NCBI GenBank assembly: GCA_030280995.1
Contig: JASXTE010000001.1
Span: forward strand, 901,001-965,000
Source: Hemileia vastatrix
Taxonomy: Eukaryota; Basidiomycota; Pucciniomycetes; Pucciniales; Zaghouaniaceae
Length of the DNA: 64,000 nt
Direction of reading: 5' to 3'
In this document: positions 34,800-46,376 of the stretch, piece after piece
How the letters are laid out: each line of letters begins with the position of its first letter
Numbering within the stretch: the stretch's first letter is position 1
Position numbers and translations under genes: made by a program
Notes under the pieces: generated by a model
What the model was told of the DNA's origin: nothing
Seen by the model: only the letters and a program-made list of their open reading frames with translations
The model's database searches: none

Positions 34800-36012
34800 A
34801 GGTCAAGACAAGATGTATCGCAGAGTTAGGGAAAGATTCTGGTGGCCCAATATGAAGAATGAAGTAAGAGATTGGGTCAAATCTTGTCCTGAATGTCAGA
34901 GTAGGAGTTACAGAAAGCCAAAAGAGAAAGGTAGAGCAACAGGCAAAGATACTGTTTTTGGTAGGGTCAGTTTAGATTCAGTTCATATAAAAGAAGGATA
35001 CTTTAAATACTTGGTAGTATCCAGGGATGATCTATCAGGATGGGTAAAAGCAGCGCCGTTGGTAAATCTTAAGGAGAGTAATGTTGCTGAATTCTTGAAG
35101 AAAGAATGGGTTTATAGGTACAGGGTAATGAAGATGGTGACCGTAGATGGTGGTGCTGAATTTTCTGGAGAGTTCCAAGAAGTAGTCAAAGGTATTGGCT
35201 CAAGGCTACAAGTCTCAACACCATATTATCCTGAAGCAGAGGGGATGGTAGAAAGAGGGCATCAAGTTATAAATGATACACTAGTTAAATTATGTGGGAA
35301 TAATGGGGAAAAGTGGAAGAACTACTTGCCATTAGTTTTGTTTGCAGACAGCATTTCAGTTAAAAGGACAAAAGGGTTATCACCATATGAAATTATTTTT
35401 GGTCAAAGAGCAGTATTACCTATTGATCTAGAGGCTGGATCTTTTCTAGGATGTGACTGGGATCAAGTGCGCTCAACTGAAGATTTAATTCTAGCAAGGG
35501 TAGTGCATCTTGAAAGAAAAGATGAGTTTGTGGAGAACTCATATGATGGAATGATGCAAATCCAGGACAAGTCAGTTAAATATTGGGATGAGCGGTTAAC
35601 ACATAGGTTAAGGAAGCCATTGAACCCAGGAGATTTGGTTTTTGTTTATAATAGAAGTTTAGAAAGCCAATGGTGGAAGATGTTTGCTGACAGATGGAGC
35701 GGTCCTTATAGGATAAGAAAGCAGATAACTGGGGGGTCTTACTTACTGGGGGAACTGGATGGTACTGAATGGAAGCGGCATGTGGAGGCAGATCAGATCA
35801 AAAGATTCTACCCACAGGGTCTTCCAGTGATACAAGATAACCTCTGGAATGACCTCTGGGAAGAGGCTAAACTATACATGTTCTTTCATTTTTTTATAGT
35901 ATTTTATGTTACCTCCAGGAAGAGGTTAAACAAAAAAGTTATGTTAAGCTTTGTTTTTCTAAGAGGACTCACACGAGGCTTTGACACAGTTGTGACAGAT
36001 AGAGGGTGCTAA
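34800..36012 (+). pseudogene. Integrase of element D (copy 1)
   Basis: Open from 34813 to 36012. The zinc-binding region is preceded by a TAG at 34758 and another at 34773; HENLGNRG has N where B has H in LHEDLGHRG, then CPECQ. Core: VSLDSVH (first catalytic Asp), VTVDGGAEF (second Asp), GMVERGHQ (Glu), giving the D,D(35)E set. The C-terminal part (VFVYNRSLESQWWKMFADRW, SGPYRIRKQITGGSYLL) is the usual Ty3 integrase tail; no chromodomain is visible. After ...RFYPQGLPV two hairpin motifs follow (35851-35873, 35911-35933). The catalytic residues are present, so the domain itself looks intact. Confidence 0.8.
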
Positions 36013-36511
36013 CTGAAAGTTAGGTGAACTATGGCTGAGCAGGAAGCTGGCATAAGCGCATAAGCGCATAGATGAAGGCAAAGAGGAAAATGAAATCTTA
36101 TATTTTTATCATTCAACAGGACATGAGGAGATTGGAAATTGGATTAAAGGAGGCACATACCATGTAAACGCAAAAAACGCTGGGAATTTAGCTAATGATT
36201 TAACTAACCAGGAGTGGAATAACGATATATAGATGGGGAGCTCTACAGTTTGATTCTTATTTACATTGTGTTTTTTTATTTCAGTAAAGTTGATAAAGTT
36301 TTATGATTTTTTTTAGGGTTTAGAGTCTTTTAAAGAAAGTAGAGGAGCAAAGTTAGGCGCTCTAAATTCAGAAGACAAGTAGTATGGAAGACAGGTGTAG
36401 AAGAATAGCGCCGTGTCTAAAAATGATTATTTAAAGGAATAGCAAGAAAAAAATGAAGACTATTTACAGGGATAATGGACAGACAAGGCTCATATGTAGA
36501 GCGCTAGTGGA
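36013..36511. other. Post-integrase spacer of D (copy 1)
   Basis: Lies between the integrase and the antisense gene Y. It resembles 39572-39844 and 44286-44920. Contains AAGCGCATAAGCGCATA (near 36051), a short tandem repeat. No frame is supported. Confidence 0.5.
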
Positions 36512-37325
36512 CTATTCAGTATTGGGGTGAAAGCTATTAGGATATCCTTTCCAGTCTTCAGGGATTACAAAATGACAAGGATCGGCAGGGAATCCAAGAA
36601 TAGTTGATGAGCTGATTTTGTTCATTAGTTGACCTATCATTTTTATATGGGTGTAGCATGTTTCAAGTTCAGCGTCAGAAAAAGCTGGTGCATTATAATA
36701 GGATAGAGACGTAGTGTGATATATAAGATGGAGTCTGGAAAACATTTGCATGGAATGAACCAAAGGTAAAGGAATAGGAACCCATCCCAGGGAGATGGAT
36801 TCATTGAAGCCTGAAAAAGAGTCAACGGGTAAGGGAAGTGTAAGTATAATGAAGGGTACTTACTTGCTAATATGTTTTGTGGGCACGCTGATGGCGAAGA
36901 AATGGTAATCGCATCAGGAGCAGCTGTAGTGGAGCCTGAGCGCATAGAAGCATTAGATCTTGGAGTGGAAGAAGATGCAGTGCTAGGCTGGATAGATATT
37001 TTGCGCCTGGGAAAAGTAGGAAGCGATGGCAACTCATAAGGAACGTTATTATTGGTGGAAGAGTTGAGGCTAGCAGGACTAGTGGTTGTAATTATGAGGG
37101 CGCTACTGGTAGAACTAGGAAGAAAGCGAATATAGCCAGTAGGCTGAGTTGTATTATGGTTCAGAGAGATATTTCAAGTTTTGTGGTATCTAAAGCAGTT
37201 GTCACAGGCAGGTCTAAAGGAGGCATGCCCCCAAGGTCTTGAAAATGTACAATGAAAGTTGTGGCGTTTACAAAATGAGAACACTTGATCTTTGGGAACT
37301 GTACGATATTTAGTAATGATGTTTG
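36512..37325 (-). pseudogene. Antisense gene Y of element D, copy 1
   Basis: Same gene as at 39845-40692. The start codon has become ATT/ACT (no ATG near 37320), the cysteine block reads FSFCK-x6-C...RPACDNCFRYHKT with TGA where the last Cys is expected, and the rest is open. The intron 36811-36863 is kept (GTAAGTAC donor, TTTTTCAG acceptor). The second exon ends EDWKGYPNSFHPNTE. Compared with copy 2 it is clearly degraded in the N-terminal exon only. Confidence 0.75.
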
Positions 37326-37797
37326 GATGAAGGTAATTTGGGTTTTTAGATAGGCTATTTATAGGTTAATAATGGCATTATGGAAGAGACATCAGTTGCG
37401 CAATAGCTGACTTGAATTCTGAATGGTTTCTAAGAAGGATATGAGGAATTTTCATCAAAGAAGAAAAAAAATAAGGGACCTACGGAAAGGCAAATCCGTT
37501 GCAGTCAGAGAAAGACATACGTTGCGATGATCTGAAGATTTCAAGGGAACACATGCATATATGACGCAGGGGATGTATTTGCTGCTATAGGGAGTAGCGC
37601 CAATCTCAAATTTATTTTGTGTTTATTGTTTAACCTTTCATAATCACTTAGTAGTAAGGTGCGCTGTTTAGAAAAAGGATGATATTTTTTTTGGGGCAAC
37701 TCATCTCGCAGATGTTGGGTTCTCACAAGTGACTTGGGTTCAAACAGAATTAAGAAGAAAAAAGGAAAAAAAACTATTATTATTACATTTTTTTTAC

Positions 37798-39571
37798 TTG
37801 ATTTAGTCCATAAGCCAGGAAAAACGTTCATTATGCCAGATTCATTATCTAGAAGACCGCTGTGTGAAGAAGACTTGGAAGACGAAGAATTTGAAGAAGA
37901 TAAGAGATGGGTAAACAGCATAGATTATTGTTATGAAAGATTTGGCAAGGTTGTCAGCAATGACGATAAACTAGTAGGCAAGGTTGTCCGCAATGATAAT
38001 AAACTAGTTGGGTGGAATGTCCATAATGACATAAAACTAGATGTTGAAGATGCGAAGGATGTTTGTAGCAAAGGTAGTCTGCAACTGGATTTAGGGAACG
38101 CTGAAGCTAACGTAGCGACAAGGAGTGCTCTAGCCAAGGCAGTGGAAGACTCAGATGACAAAGATGATTCAAGGGGAAGTCAAGATAGTAGTACTCATCC
38201 CAAAGAGGGGGAGTATTCTGAAGACAACACATCTACTGATGAGGGAGTAGAGTTGTTAAGGTTATATCTGGAAGGTAGCAGTCAACCAGATTTTTGCGAT
38301 AAAAAGGTTTGGTGCAATATTGAAAAGCGCGCTAAAAAATATGGGAAGTTTTGGAAAGATCAAGCTTTATTTCCTCAGTTGGTTGTTCAAACTAGGAAAA
38401 GAAAGGAGAAGTTACTCAGGGAGTTACATGAGAATTTAGGACATAGAGGTCAAGACAAGACGTATTGCAGAGTTAGGGAAAGAATCTGGTGGCCCAATAT
38501 GAAGAATGAAGTAAGAGATTGGGTCAAATCTTGTCCTGAATGTCAGCGTAGGAGTTACATAAAGCCAAAAGAGAAAGGTAGAGCGACAGGCGAAGATACT
38601 GTTTTTGTTAGGGTCAGCCTGGATGCATTCCATATAAAAGAAGGACACTTTAAATACTTTGTAATAGCCAGGGATGATCTATCAGGATGGGTAAAAGCAG
38701 TGCCGCCGGTAAATCTTAAGACGAGAAATGTAGCTGAATTCTTGAAAAAAGAATGGGTTTATAGGTATTGGGTAATGAAGATGGTGACCATAGATGGTGG
38801 CACTGAATTTGCTGGATAATTCCAAGAAGTAGTCAAAGGTATTGGCACAAGGCTAAGAGTTGTAAAACCATTTTATCCTGAAGCAGAGGGGATGGTAGAA
38901 AGAGGGCATCAAGTTATTAAGGATGCGCTAGTTAAATTATGCGGGAATAATGGGCAAAGTGGAAGAGCTAATTGCCATTAGTTTTGTTTGCAGACAGAAT
39001 TTCAGTTTAAAGGACAACAGGGTTTTCCCCATATGAACTTATGTTTGGTCAAAGGGCGGTATTACCTATTGATCTAGAGGCTGGATCTTTTCTAGGATGT
39101 GACTGGGATCAAGTGCACTCGACTGAAGATTTAATTCTAGCGAGGGTAGCGCAGCTTGAAAGAAAAGATGAGTTTGTAGAGAAGGCATATGATAGAATGA
39201 TGCGAATCCGGGACAAGTCATTTAAATATTGGGATGAGCGTTTAGGTAATAGGTTAAAGAAGCCATTTAACCCAGGAGATTTGGTTTTGGTTTATAATAG
39301 AAGTTCAGAAAGCCAATGGGGGAAGATGTTTGCTGACAGATGGAACGGTCCTTATAGGATAAGAAAGCACATAACTGGGGGGTCTTACTTACTGGAGGAA
39401 CTTAATGGTACTGAATGGAAGCGGTGTGTGGAGGCAGATCACATCAAAAGATTCTACCCAAGGGGTGTTCCAGTGATACAAGTTGACCTCCAGAATGACC
39501 TCCGGGAAGATGTTAAACTAACAAGTTATGTTAAGCTTTGTTTTTATAAGAGGACTCACAGGAGGCTTTGA
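37798..39571 (+). pseudogene. Linker and integrase of element D, copy 2
   Basis: Repeats RNase H end, acidic linker and integrase. It is open from the junction to TAA at 38817, which falls right after the second catalytic Asp (TIDGGTEFAG). After that a frame change near 38960 (a deletion in GQSGRANCH...) precedes an open stretch from 39041 (FGQRAVLPIDLEAG) to 39571. HENLGHRG and CPECQ (zinc ligands) are intact here, unlike copy 1. Three hairpin motifs lie at 37952, 37986 and 38019, and one at 39497. Confidence 0.8.
37952..38040 (+). repeat. Three hairpin motifs in the pol linker of D (copy 2)
   Basis: The first unit GTCAGCAATGACGATAAACTAG has a perfect GTC/GAC stem; the second is GTCCGCAATGATAATAAACTAG; the third GTCCATAATGACATAAAACTAG. 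They encode SNDDKL, RNDNKL and HNDIKL. Confidence 0.75.
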
Positions 39572-39844
39572 CACAGCTATGATGGATAGAGGGCACTAAC
39601 TGGAAGTTAGGTGCACTATCGCTGAACAGGAAACTGGCATAAGCGCTCAGATGAGGGCGCAGAGGAAAATGAAATCTTATATTCTCATTGTTTGAGGTAA
39701 CATGATGAGATAGGCAATTGGATCAAAGGAGGCACATACCATCTAAATGCAAAAGAGGCTTGGAATTTAGCTAATGAGTTAAATAACCAGGATTGGAATA
39801 ATGATTTATAGATGGGGCGCTCTACAGTTTGATTCTTATTTACA

Positions 39845-40692
39845 TCATGTATTTTTGTGTCTCAGTAAAGGCGGTAAAGTTTTATGATTTTTTTTTTTAG
39901 GGTGAAAGCTATTAGGATATCCTTTCCAGTCTTCAGGCATGAGGAAATGACGAGGATTGGCAGGGAATCCAAGAATAGATGATGAGCTGATTTCGCTCAT
40001 TAGTTGACCTATCATTTTTATATGGGTGTAGCATGTTTCAAGTTCAGCGTCAGAAAAAGCTGGTGCATTATAATAGGATAGAGACATAGTGTGAAATATA
40101 AGATGGAGTCTGGAAAACATTTGCATGGAATGAACCAAAGGTAAAGGAATTGGAACCCATCCCAGGGAGATGGATTCATTGAAGCCTGAAAAAGAGTCAG
40201 CAGGTTAGGGAAGTGTAAGTATAATGAAGGGTACTTACTTGCTAATATGTTTTGTGGGCGCCCTGATGGGGAAGAAATGGTAATCGCGTCAGGAGCAGCT
40301 GTAGTGGAGCCTGAGCGCATAGAAGCATTAGAGCTCGGAGTGGAAGAAGGTGCAGTGCTAGGCTGGATAGATATTTTGCGCCTGGGAAAAGTAGGAATCA
40401 ATGGAAACTCATAAGGAATGTTATTATTGGTGGAAGAGTTGGGGCTAGTGGGACTAGTGGTTGTAATTATGGGGGCACTACTGGTAGAACTAGGAGGAAA
40501 GCAAATATAGCCAGTAGGCTGAGTTGTATTATGTTTCAGAGAGATATTGAAAGTTTTGAGGTATCTAAAGCAGTTTTCAAAGGCAGGTCTAAAGGAGGCA
40601 TACCCCCAAGGTCTAGAAAATGTACAATGAAAGTTGCGGCATTTACAAAATGAGCACGCTTGATCTTTGTGAACTGTACAATATTGAGTCAT
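39845..40692 (-). CDS. Antisense gene Y of element D, copy 2 (intact)
   Basis: Two exons on the strand opposite to pol. ATG at 40690-40692 (MTQYCTVHKDQACSFCK). Exon 1, 40239-40692; intron 40186-40238 (53 nt, GTAAGTAC donor, CTAAC branch-like text, CAG acceptor); exon 2 to the stop at 39845. The spliced frame is open: ...QNILA-SFNESISLGWVPIPLPL...EDWKGYPNSFHP. The N-terminal pattern is C-x2-C-x6-C-x17-C (ACSFCKCRNFHC...NCFRY); the last Cys is Phe here but Cys in A. It is Zn2Cys6-like with the middle Cys of the second half missing. Ser/Thr/Pro-rich middle, helical C-terminus with conserved W. It lies between integrase and gene X. Being spliced on this strand, it must have its own transcription. 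Function unknown; a DNA- or RNA-binding role is inferred. Confidence 0.7.
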
Positions 40693-41235
40693 GTTGTTTG
40701 GATGAAGGTAATCCAGGTTATTAGATGGGCTATTTATAGGTTAATAATGGCATTATGGATGAGACATCAGTTGTGAAATAACTGACATGGGTGCTGAATG
40801 GTTTTTAAGAAGGATATGAAGAATTTTCATCAAAGAAAAAAACAATAAGGGACCTAAGGAAAGGCGAATCCGTTGCAGTCAAGGGAAAGTCATACGTTGG
40901 GAAGATCTGAAGATTTCAAGGGAATTCATGCATATATGACGCAGGGGATGTATTTGCTGCTATAGGTAGTAGCACCAATCTCAGATTAACTTTGTGTTTT
41001 TGTTTCACCTTTCATAGGCACTTGGTAGTAAGGTGAGCTGTTTGGAAATAGGATGATATTTTTAAGGGCAACTCATCTCGCAGATGTTAAGTTTTCACAA
41101 GGGACTTGGGGTCAAGCAGAATTAAGAAGAAAAAAAAGAAATATAAAAAAAATTATTATTATTGCGTTTTTTTACAAAGCTATGTACAATTTATTAGAAA
41201 TAAATAAGGAAGATTTTTTTTAGTATTCTGTGTCA
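40693..41235. other. Region upstream of antisense gene Y (D copy 2)
   Basis: Between gene X and gene Y; it should contain the promoter of Y. Noncoding. It contains the text ACGCAGGGGATGTATTTGCT near 40940, also present at 37563 and, changed, in A near 45960. No hairpin motif is found here, unlike B and E. Confidence 0.45.
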
Positions 41236-42238
41236 TCATAGATTGGGACACAGAAGGCCCAATTGTAAACAGCCTCTTGAATGTTTTGTTGCAAGGTGTT
41301 CATTATCTTTTTTTTGTTTGTTATACTCGGCACAAGTATAAACCGGGACCGCCTCAATAAATTCTTCGACAGCACCTATCATATTGTTCATATGACGCAT
41401 GGTTGCATTGTATGGTGCGCAGGCAATGTGCTCTGCAAATTCCCATTTTTGAGCCATAGTGGGCTCTTCCTCATTGTTGTTAGGGAGGATTTTGGCTGGC
41501 CAATCATCTAGGATGATTGCATCAAAAACTGGCTGAAGAGCAGTCCAGTCAGGAGTTGGTGAGCGTGGAGTAAACTCTGGGATAGGGTCGGTATCCCAGA
41601 CAGGATCTTCTTCCAAGGCTGGAAGGAACAGAGGAGCATTAGGAGGCAGAGGCAATGCAGCGTAAGGAATTTCTGATGCATTCTAAGAAAAGAAAGAGAG
41701 TATGTTAGTGTTAAAAGAGATAGAAGAAGGCAAAATATAACTTACTGTACTCTCCTCTGAAAAGAGAGAGTTGGGAATAGAGGCGACGCTACTAGGTGTA
41801 AGTGCGCGGTGACCAACCTTGACTCGCTTGTTGCCAGGTGGGGTTGAAGAAGTGGGTGCAGGGCGCTTGATGGTCATCTGACTCATCATATTGGAGGTAG
41901 AAGTGTTGGGATCCAGGCCTGCAACAGTGGGAAGCCTATCATAACTACACTTCTTTTTGTTTTTTTACAGTAATTGCACAACTAAAGAAGAAAGAAATAG
42001 AAGATTAGTAGTGGCAAGAAAGGAAGAAAGAGAAGTGAAGAAAACTTACACTAAAGAAAGTATTGTCATGGTGGGCTTTTGAGAAGTGGCAGGGAGTCAT
42101 TCCATTCTCAATGCAGTGGGTGCATCTTGTCCCACCCATCAGCGTAGTTACTGGCGTCGCAGGTGGAGCAGCAGCAGGCTGGGTGCGCACAAACTGCCGG
42201 ATTGTGTCCACGACGTTGGTGGTATTTCTAGTGTTCAT
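41236..42238 (-). pseudogene. Antisense gene X of element D
   Basis: Three exons on the strand opposite to pol. ATG at 42236-42238 (MNTRNTTNVVDTIRQF); exon 1 has RCTHCIENGMTPCHF; intron 1, 41982-42051 (GTAAGT...TTTAG); exon 2 carries a lysine-rich second half of the cysteine block (in A: KSCKKKCSYD), but an A-run puts KKKCSYDRLPTVAG out of frame here; intron 2, 41683-41745 (GTAAGT...CTTAG); exon 3 NASEIPYAALPLPPN...DDWPAKIL...EHIACAPYNATMRHMNN...PVYTCAEYN. A second shift near another A-run changes the last ~30 residues relative to A. Nuclear DNA-binding is an inference from the cysteine/basic block. Exon 3 is strongly conserved with A. Confidence 0.65.
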
Positions 42239-42352
42239 TGAAGGAAATAAATTTAAGAAAGAACAAGGATTTGTAGTAAGTAAGTTAGAAGATGGAGGAA
42301 GAAAACGCTGCAAGACGCAGGATATTTATAGGCTCCTGGGGATAGTCCCAAG

Positions 42353-42363
42353 TAGAGGGAGGA
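42353..42363 (+). other. Polypurine tract of element D
   Basis: AGAGGGAGGA immediately before the 3' LTR (TGTAGTATG). Confidence 0.7.
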
Positions 42364-43473
42364 TGTAGTATGCACCTCGCAGGTAGTTTGATTTTGGACC
42401 AATCAGCTTGCATAGTCCAGGAAGAACAAAGGGGATTCATAGCGCAGTAGGTAGTGCTAAACTATAATATGTATATGTGTGTTTCAAGAACAAAGGGAAA
42501 TAGAAGCGCGGAAGAGGATTCAGGGTCTGTGCGCTCGGATTTTGCAGCAGGATGCGCCACACAATGGGGAATTGTGTGTTATTGATTTAGGACTGCAAGC
42601 GCTGAGCAATATGGATTTGGATTTCCCAATAATCTTGTGTTACACACTAAGGAAGGAATTATGGCTCAAGGAAAGACTCAAGTGTGAAGTATACTACACC
42701 CTGGCTAGTGTGGTAACTTACTGAAACAGGTGATATAGGAGGTCAACTAGTTAAAAGTCAAAGCAACTAGGATCAGCGTCAGAAGGAGTCAAACTTGGAA
42801 GTAGCTCTGAAACAAAACAAAGGTACAGTCAAGAGCGCGCATGTCAAGTATGAGTGAAACAAGTTAATACTAGTGATAGAAAGGATAGGGTATGTTTTAG
42901 GCACTGTAGTTGTTACAAGTGGTGTACGTAGTTTAATAATAGATTAGTTATTGTTTTACTAATGTAGCGCTTGAGTCAGCGCTGGAGATCCACTAGGGAA
43001 CTATGTTTTAAGCGCTGGAAAAATATAAAAAGGGTATGGCATCTAGTAATAAAAGGGGAGAACAATTGACAAATAGTTAGTTAACATACAAGTAGTTAAT
43101 AATTGTGGAGTCAAGTATAAGATATTTGATTTTCTGCAATCAATTGTTGGAGAATATATACATTCAGTAGGATTGACTATTATTAGAGTTATTTTATTGC
43201 TATAATAAGGCATATTCACAGAGAGCGCTTCAAGAGGGAGTATCTGTGGATGTTAGCACTTCTTAAGAATAGAAATATCCAGATAGTAATACTTGTTTTT
43301 CCAATCTTTTAAACTCATTTCTCAACTTATAAACTTTCTAATAACATATTAGTGTTACACATTATTGCACTGTCTTTAAAAATAAGAGTGGCAGGCAATT
43401 CTTTTTAGAAATTGAAAAGAAGGACCAACCCATCTTGCATTGTGTTTACTGTTTAGTACTTTAGAACTCTCTA
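42364..43473 (+). mobile_element. 3' LTR of element D
   Basis: TGTAGTATGCACC to CTCTCTACA, 1110 bp, partner of 28659-29770. GCGG follows at 43474. Confidence 0.9.
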
Positions 43474-44285
43474 CAGCGGTGCCATTTGTAAACCTTAAGG
43501 CAAGTCATGTAGCTGAACTCTTAAAGAGAGAATGGATTTATAGGTATGGGGTAATGAAAATGGTAACCATGGATGTAGGTGCTGAATTTGCTGGAGAATT
43601 ACAAGATGTAGTCAAAGATATAGGGGCTAAGCTACCAGCTGCAACACCTTATTATCCTGAAGCAGAAGGAATGGTAGAAAGAGGGCATCAAGTTATAAAG
43701 GATGCACTGGTTAAGTTATGTGGAAATAATGGTGCGAAGTGGAAGAACTATTTGCCATTAGTTTTGTTTGCAGATAGGATTTCAGTTGAAAGGACAACTG
43801 GGTTTTCAACATATGAACTTATGTTTGGTCAAAGGGCGGTATTACCTATTGATCTAGAGGCTGGATCTTTTCTAGGATGTGACTGGGATTAAGTGCGCTT
43901 GACTAAAGATTTAATTCTAGCAAGGGTAGGGCAGCTTGAAAGAAAAGATGAGTTTGTGGAGAAGGCATATGATAGAATGATGCAAATCTGGGACAAGTCA
44001 GTTAAATATTGGGATGAGCATTTAGGTCATAGGTTAAAGAAGCCATTGAACCCAGGAGATTTGGTTTTGGTTTATAATAGAAGTTTAAAAATCCAATGGG
44101 GGAAGATGTTTTCTGACAGATGGAATGGTCCTTATAGGATAAGAAAGCGCATAATGGGGGGGTCTTACTTACTAGAGAAACTGGATGGTACTGAATGGAA
44201 GCGGCGTGTGGCGGCAGATCAGATCAAAAGATTCTACCCAAGGGGTGTTCCAGTGATACAAGTTGACCTCCAGAATGAGAAATAA
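43474..44285 (+). pseudogene. Integrase of element A, C-terminal part
   Basis: Continues exactly from 28658: A-V-P-F-V-N-L-K-A. VTMDVGAEF holds the second catalytic Asp, with V for the usual G after it, and GMVERGHQ the Glu. TAA at 43890 follows FLGCDWD (Q expected). The rest is open to ...RFYPRGVPVIQVDLQNEK at 44285. A hairpin motif lies at 44296-44318. It was cut by element D. Confidence 0.85.
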
Positions 44286-44925
44286 CTACCAGAATGACCT
44301 CCAGGAAGAGGTTAAACTAACAAGTTAAGTTAAGCTTTGTTTTTCTAAGAGGACTCACAGGAGGCTTTGACACAGCTGTGATGGATAGAGGGTGCTAACT
44401 GGAAGTTATGTGCACTATGGCTGAACAGGAAACTGGCATAAGCGCTCAGATGAGGGCGCAGAGGAAAATGAAATCTTATATTTTCATTGTTTGAGGGAAC
44501 ATGATGAGATAGGCAATTGGATTAAAGTAGGCGCATACCATCTAAACGCAAAAGACACTGGGAATTTAGCTAATGAGTTAAATAACCAGGAGTGGAATAA
44601 CGATTTATAGATGGGGTGCGCTACATTTCAATAACTTATTTACATCATTTATTTTAGTGTTGCAGTAAAGGTGGTAAAATTTTAATGTTTGAAGTTTATT
44701 CTATGATGTTTTTTACTGGGTCTATAGTCTTTTAAAGAAAGTAGAGGGAGAAAAGTTAGACTCTCCATAATTTAAAAGGCAACTAACATTGAAGACAGGC
44801 GTAAAAGAATAGCGCAGTGTCTAGGATGTTTATTTAAAGGCTTAGCAGAAATAAAGACTATGTACAGAGATGTTGGAAAAAGAAGGCTTATAGAGAAAGG
44901 GCTAGTGGATTATTTAGTTTTGTGG
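44286..44925. other. Post-integrase spacer of element A
   Basis: Homologous to 36013-36511 of D. One hairpin motif at 44296-44318 (GACCTCCAGGAAGAGG then TTAAACT). No gene. Confidence 0.5.
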
Positions 44926-45722
44926 TTAAAACTATTAGGATATCCTTTCCATTCTTCAGGCATGACAAAGCAACAAAGATTGGCGGGGAATCTAAGAATA
45001 ATCAAAGAACTGATTTCATTCATTAGCTGAACTATCATTTCTATGTGGCTATACAAGCTTTGAGCTCAGCCTCAGAAAAGGCTGGTGCATGATTAAAGGA
45101 TAGAGACATAGTGTCGTATATAAGGCCAAGTCTGGTAAACATTTTCATGGAATGTACAAAATTTCGTAGAATAGGAACCCATCCCAGTGAGATGGATTCA
45201 CTGAAGCCTACAAGTTAGATCAGGAGTCAGTATATAGTGAAGGCATAAGTATAGTGAAAGGAACTTACTTGCTAACAAGTTATGGGGGAGCGCTGATGGC
45301 GAGGAGACTGTAACCATGTCTGGAGTAGCTGTAGAGGCGTCTGAATGCATAGAAGCAATGGAGCTTGTGGAAGAAGAAAGCGCAGCGCTAGGCTGAATGG
45401 ATATTTTTCACCTGAAACAAGCGGGAAGTGATGATGATTTGTAAGTGACATCAGTAATGTGAGAAGAAGTAACGCTGGTAGGACTAGTAGTGATTATGAT
45501 AGGAGTGCTACTGGTGGAACTAGGTGGGAAACAAATGTAGCCAGTAGGCTGAGGAGTATTTTGATTTATGGAGGTGTTACAAGTCTTATGATATCTGAAA
45601 CAGTTATTGTAGGCAGGTCTAAAGGAGGCATACCCCCAAGGTCTAGAAAAGGTGCAATGGAAATTGTGACTTTTGCAGAAAGAGCATGCTTGATCTCTGG
45701 GAGTGGTGTGGTATTGAGTCAT
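44926..45722 (-). pseudogene. Antisense gene Y of element A
   Basis: ATG at 45720-45722 (MTQYHTTPRDQ). Cysteine block C-x2-C-x6-C-x17-C-x6-C (ACSFCKSHNFHC...NNCFRYHKTC), complete for five Cys. TGA at 45408-45410 (CFR*KIS; D has Arg) interrupts exon 1. Intron 45208-45268 (GTAAGTTCC donor, TTGTAG acceptor) joins LLA to SFSESISLGWVP. Exon 2 is open to KACIAT and stops where D continues, so it is truncated. Homologous to 39845-40692. Confidence 0.7.
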
Positions 45723-46224
45723 GATACTAAGATGATGGAAATGTTGATTATTAGATGGGCTATTTATAAGCTATGAATGGCATTACAGAAATGGTGTCAG
45801 TTGCGCAATGTCTGACTTGAGCACTGAATGGTCTCTAAGGAACATGTGAAGGATTCTCATCATAGAAAAAGGAACCCAAGAAAAAGTGGAATCTGTTGCA
45901 GTCATAGGAAGGTCATATTGCAAAGATCTGAAGATTTCAAGGGAACTCATGCGTATATAATTCAGAGGATGTATTTTCTGCTTTAGGGAGTAGCGCTGAT
46001 CTTAAGTTTTGTTTTTTTGTTTTGTTTTCTGTCATTTATCTTTCAGAGGCACTTAGTAAAAAAGGGTGCGCTGGCAAGTTTGGAAGCAGGATTTCATTTG
46101 GGGGGAAACTCATCATGTAGGGCTCACACAATGAATTTAAATGCAAATATAAAAAAAAGGAAATGTTTATTACTTTTACAGGCTATGTAGACAATAATTA
46201 ATATTAAAAAGAAAAGTTTTTTTT
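45723..46224. other. Region upstream of antisense gene Y in element A
   Basis: Corresponds to 40693-41235 of D. Noncoding; no motif recognised. Confidence 0.4.
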
Positions 46225-46376
46225 TTAGTATTCTGTGTCATCAAAAATTGGGATGCAGAAAGCCCAGTCATTAACAGCTTCTTGCATGTTTTGTTGCAAG
46301 GTGGATATGAGCTGAGTTTGTTGGTTATACTTGGTGCAAGTATAGACCGGGGCTGCCTCCAGAAATAGCTTGACGG

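Larger units (their letters stand above)
34151..41174 (+). repeat. Tandem segmental duplication inside element D
   Basis: 34151-37797 and 37798-41174 are the same segment: end of RNase H, linker, integrase, antisense gene Y and its upstream region. The junction at 37797/37798 joins TTATTATTACATTTTTTTTAC to TTGATTTAGTCCATAAGCC. Copy 2 lacks about 230 bp corresponding to 36310-36525, and the copies differ at many single bases. A has the segment once. Confidence 0.85.
28659..43473 (+). mobile_element. Element D, Ty3/gypsy of the A family with internal duplication
   Basis: Complete from LTR to LTR (14,815 bp), inserted in the integrase of A: ...GAAGCGG before and GCGGTGCCATTT after, so the duplicated target is GCGG and the interrupted text reads E-A-V-P-F-V. 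It is longer than A because about 3.6 kb (end of RNase H, integrase, antisense gene Y) is present twice in tandem. Coding parts hold multiple stops. Confidence 0.9.

Noticed and set aside
37931..38161. Minus-strand frame rich in S, T and L (also 34284-34514)
   Set aside because: Complement of the acidic pol linker; it exists in both copies only because the sense strand is duplicated.
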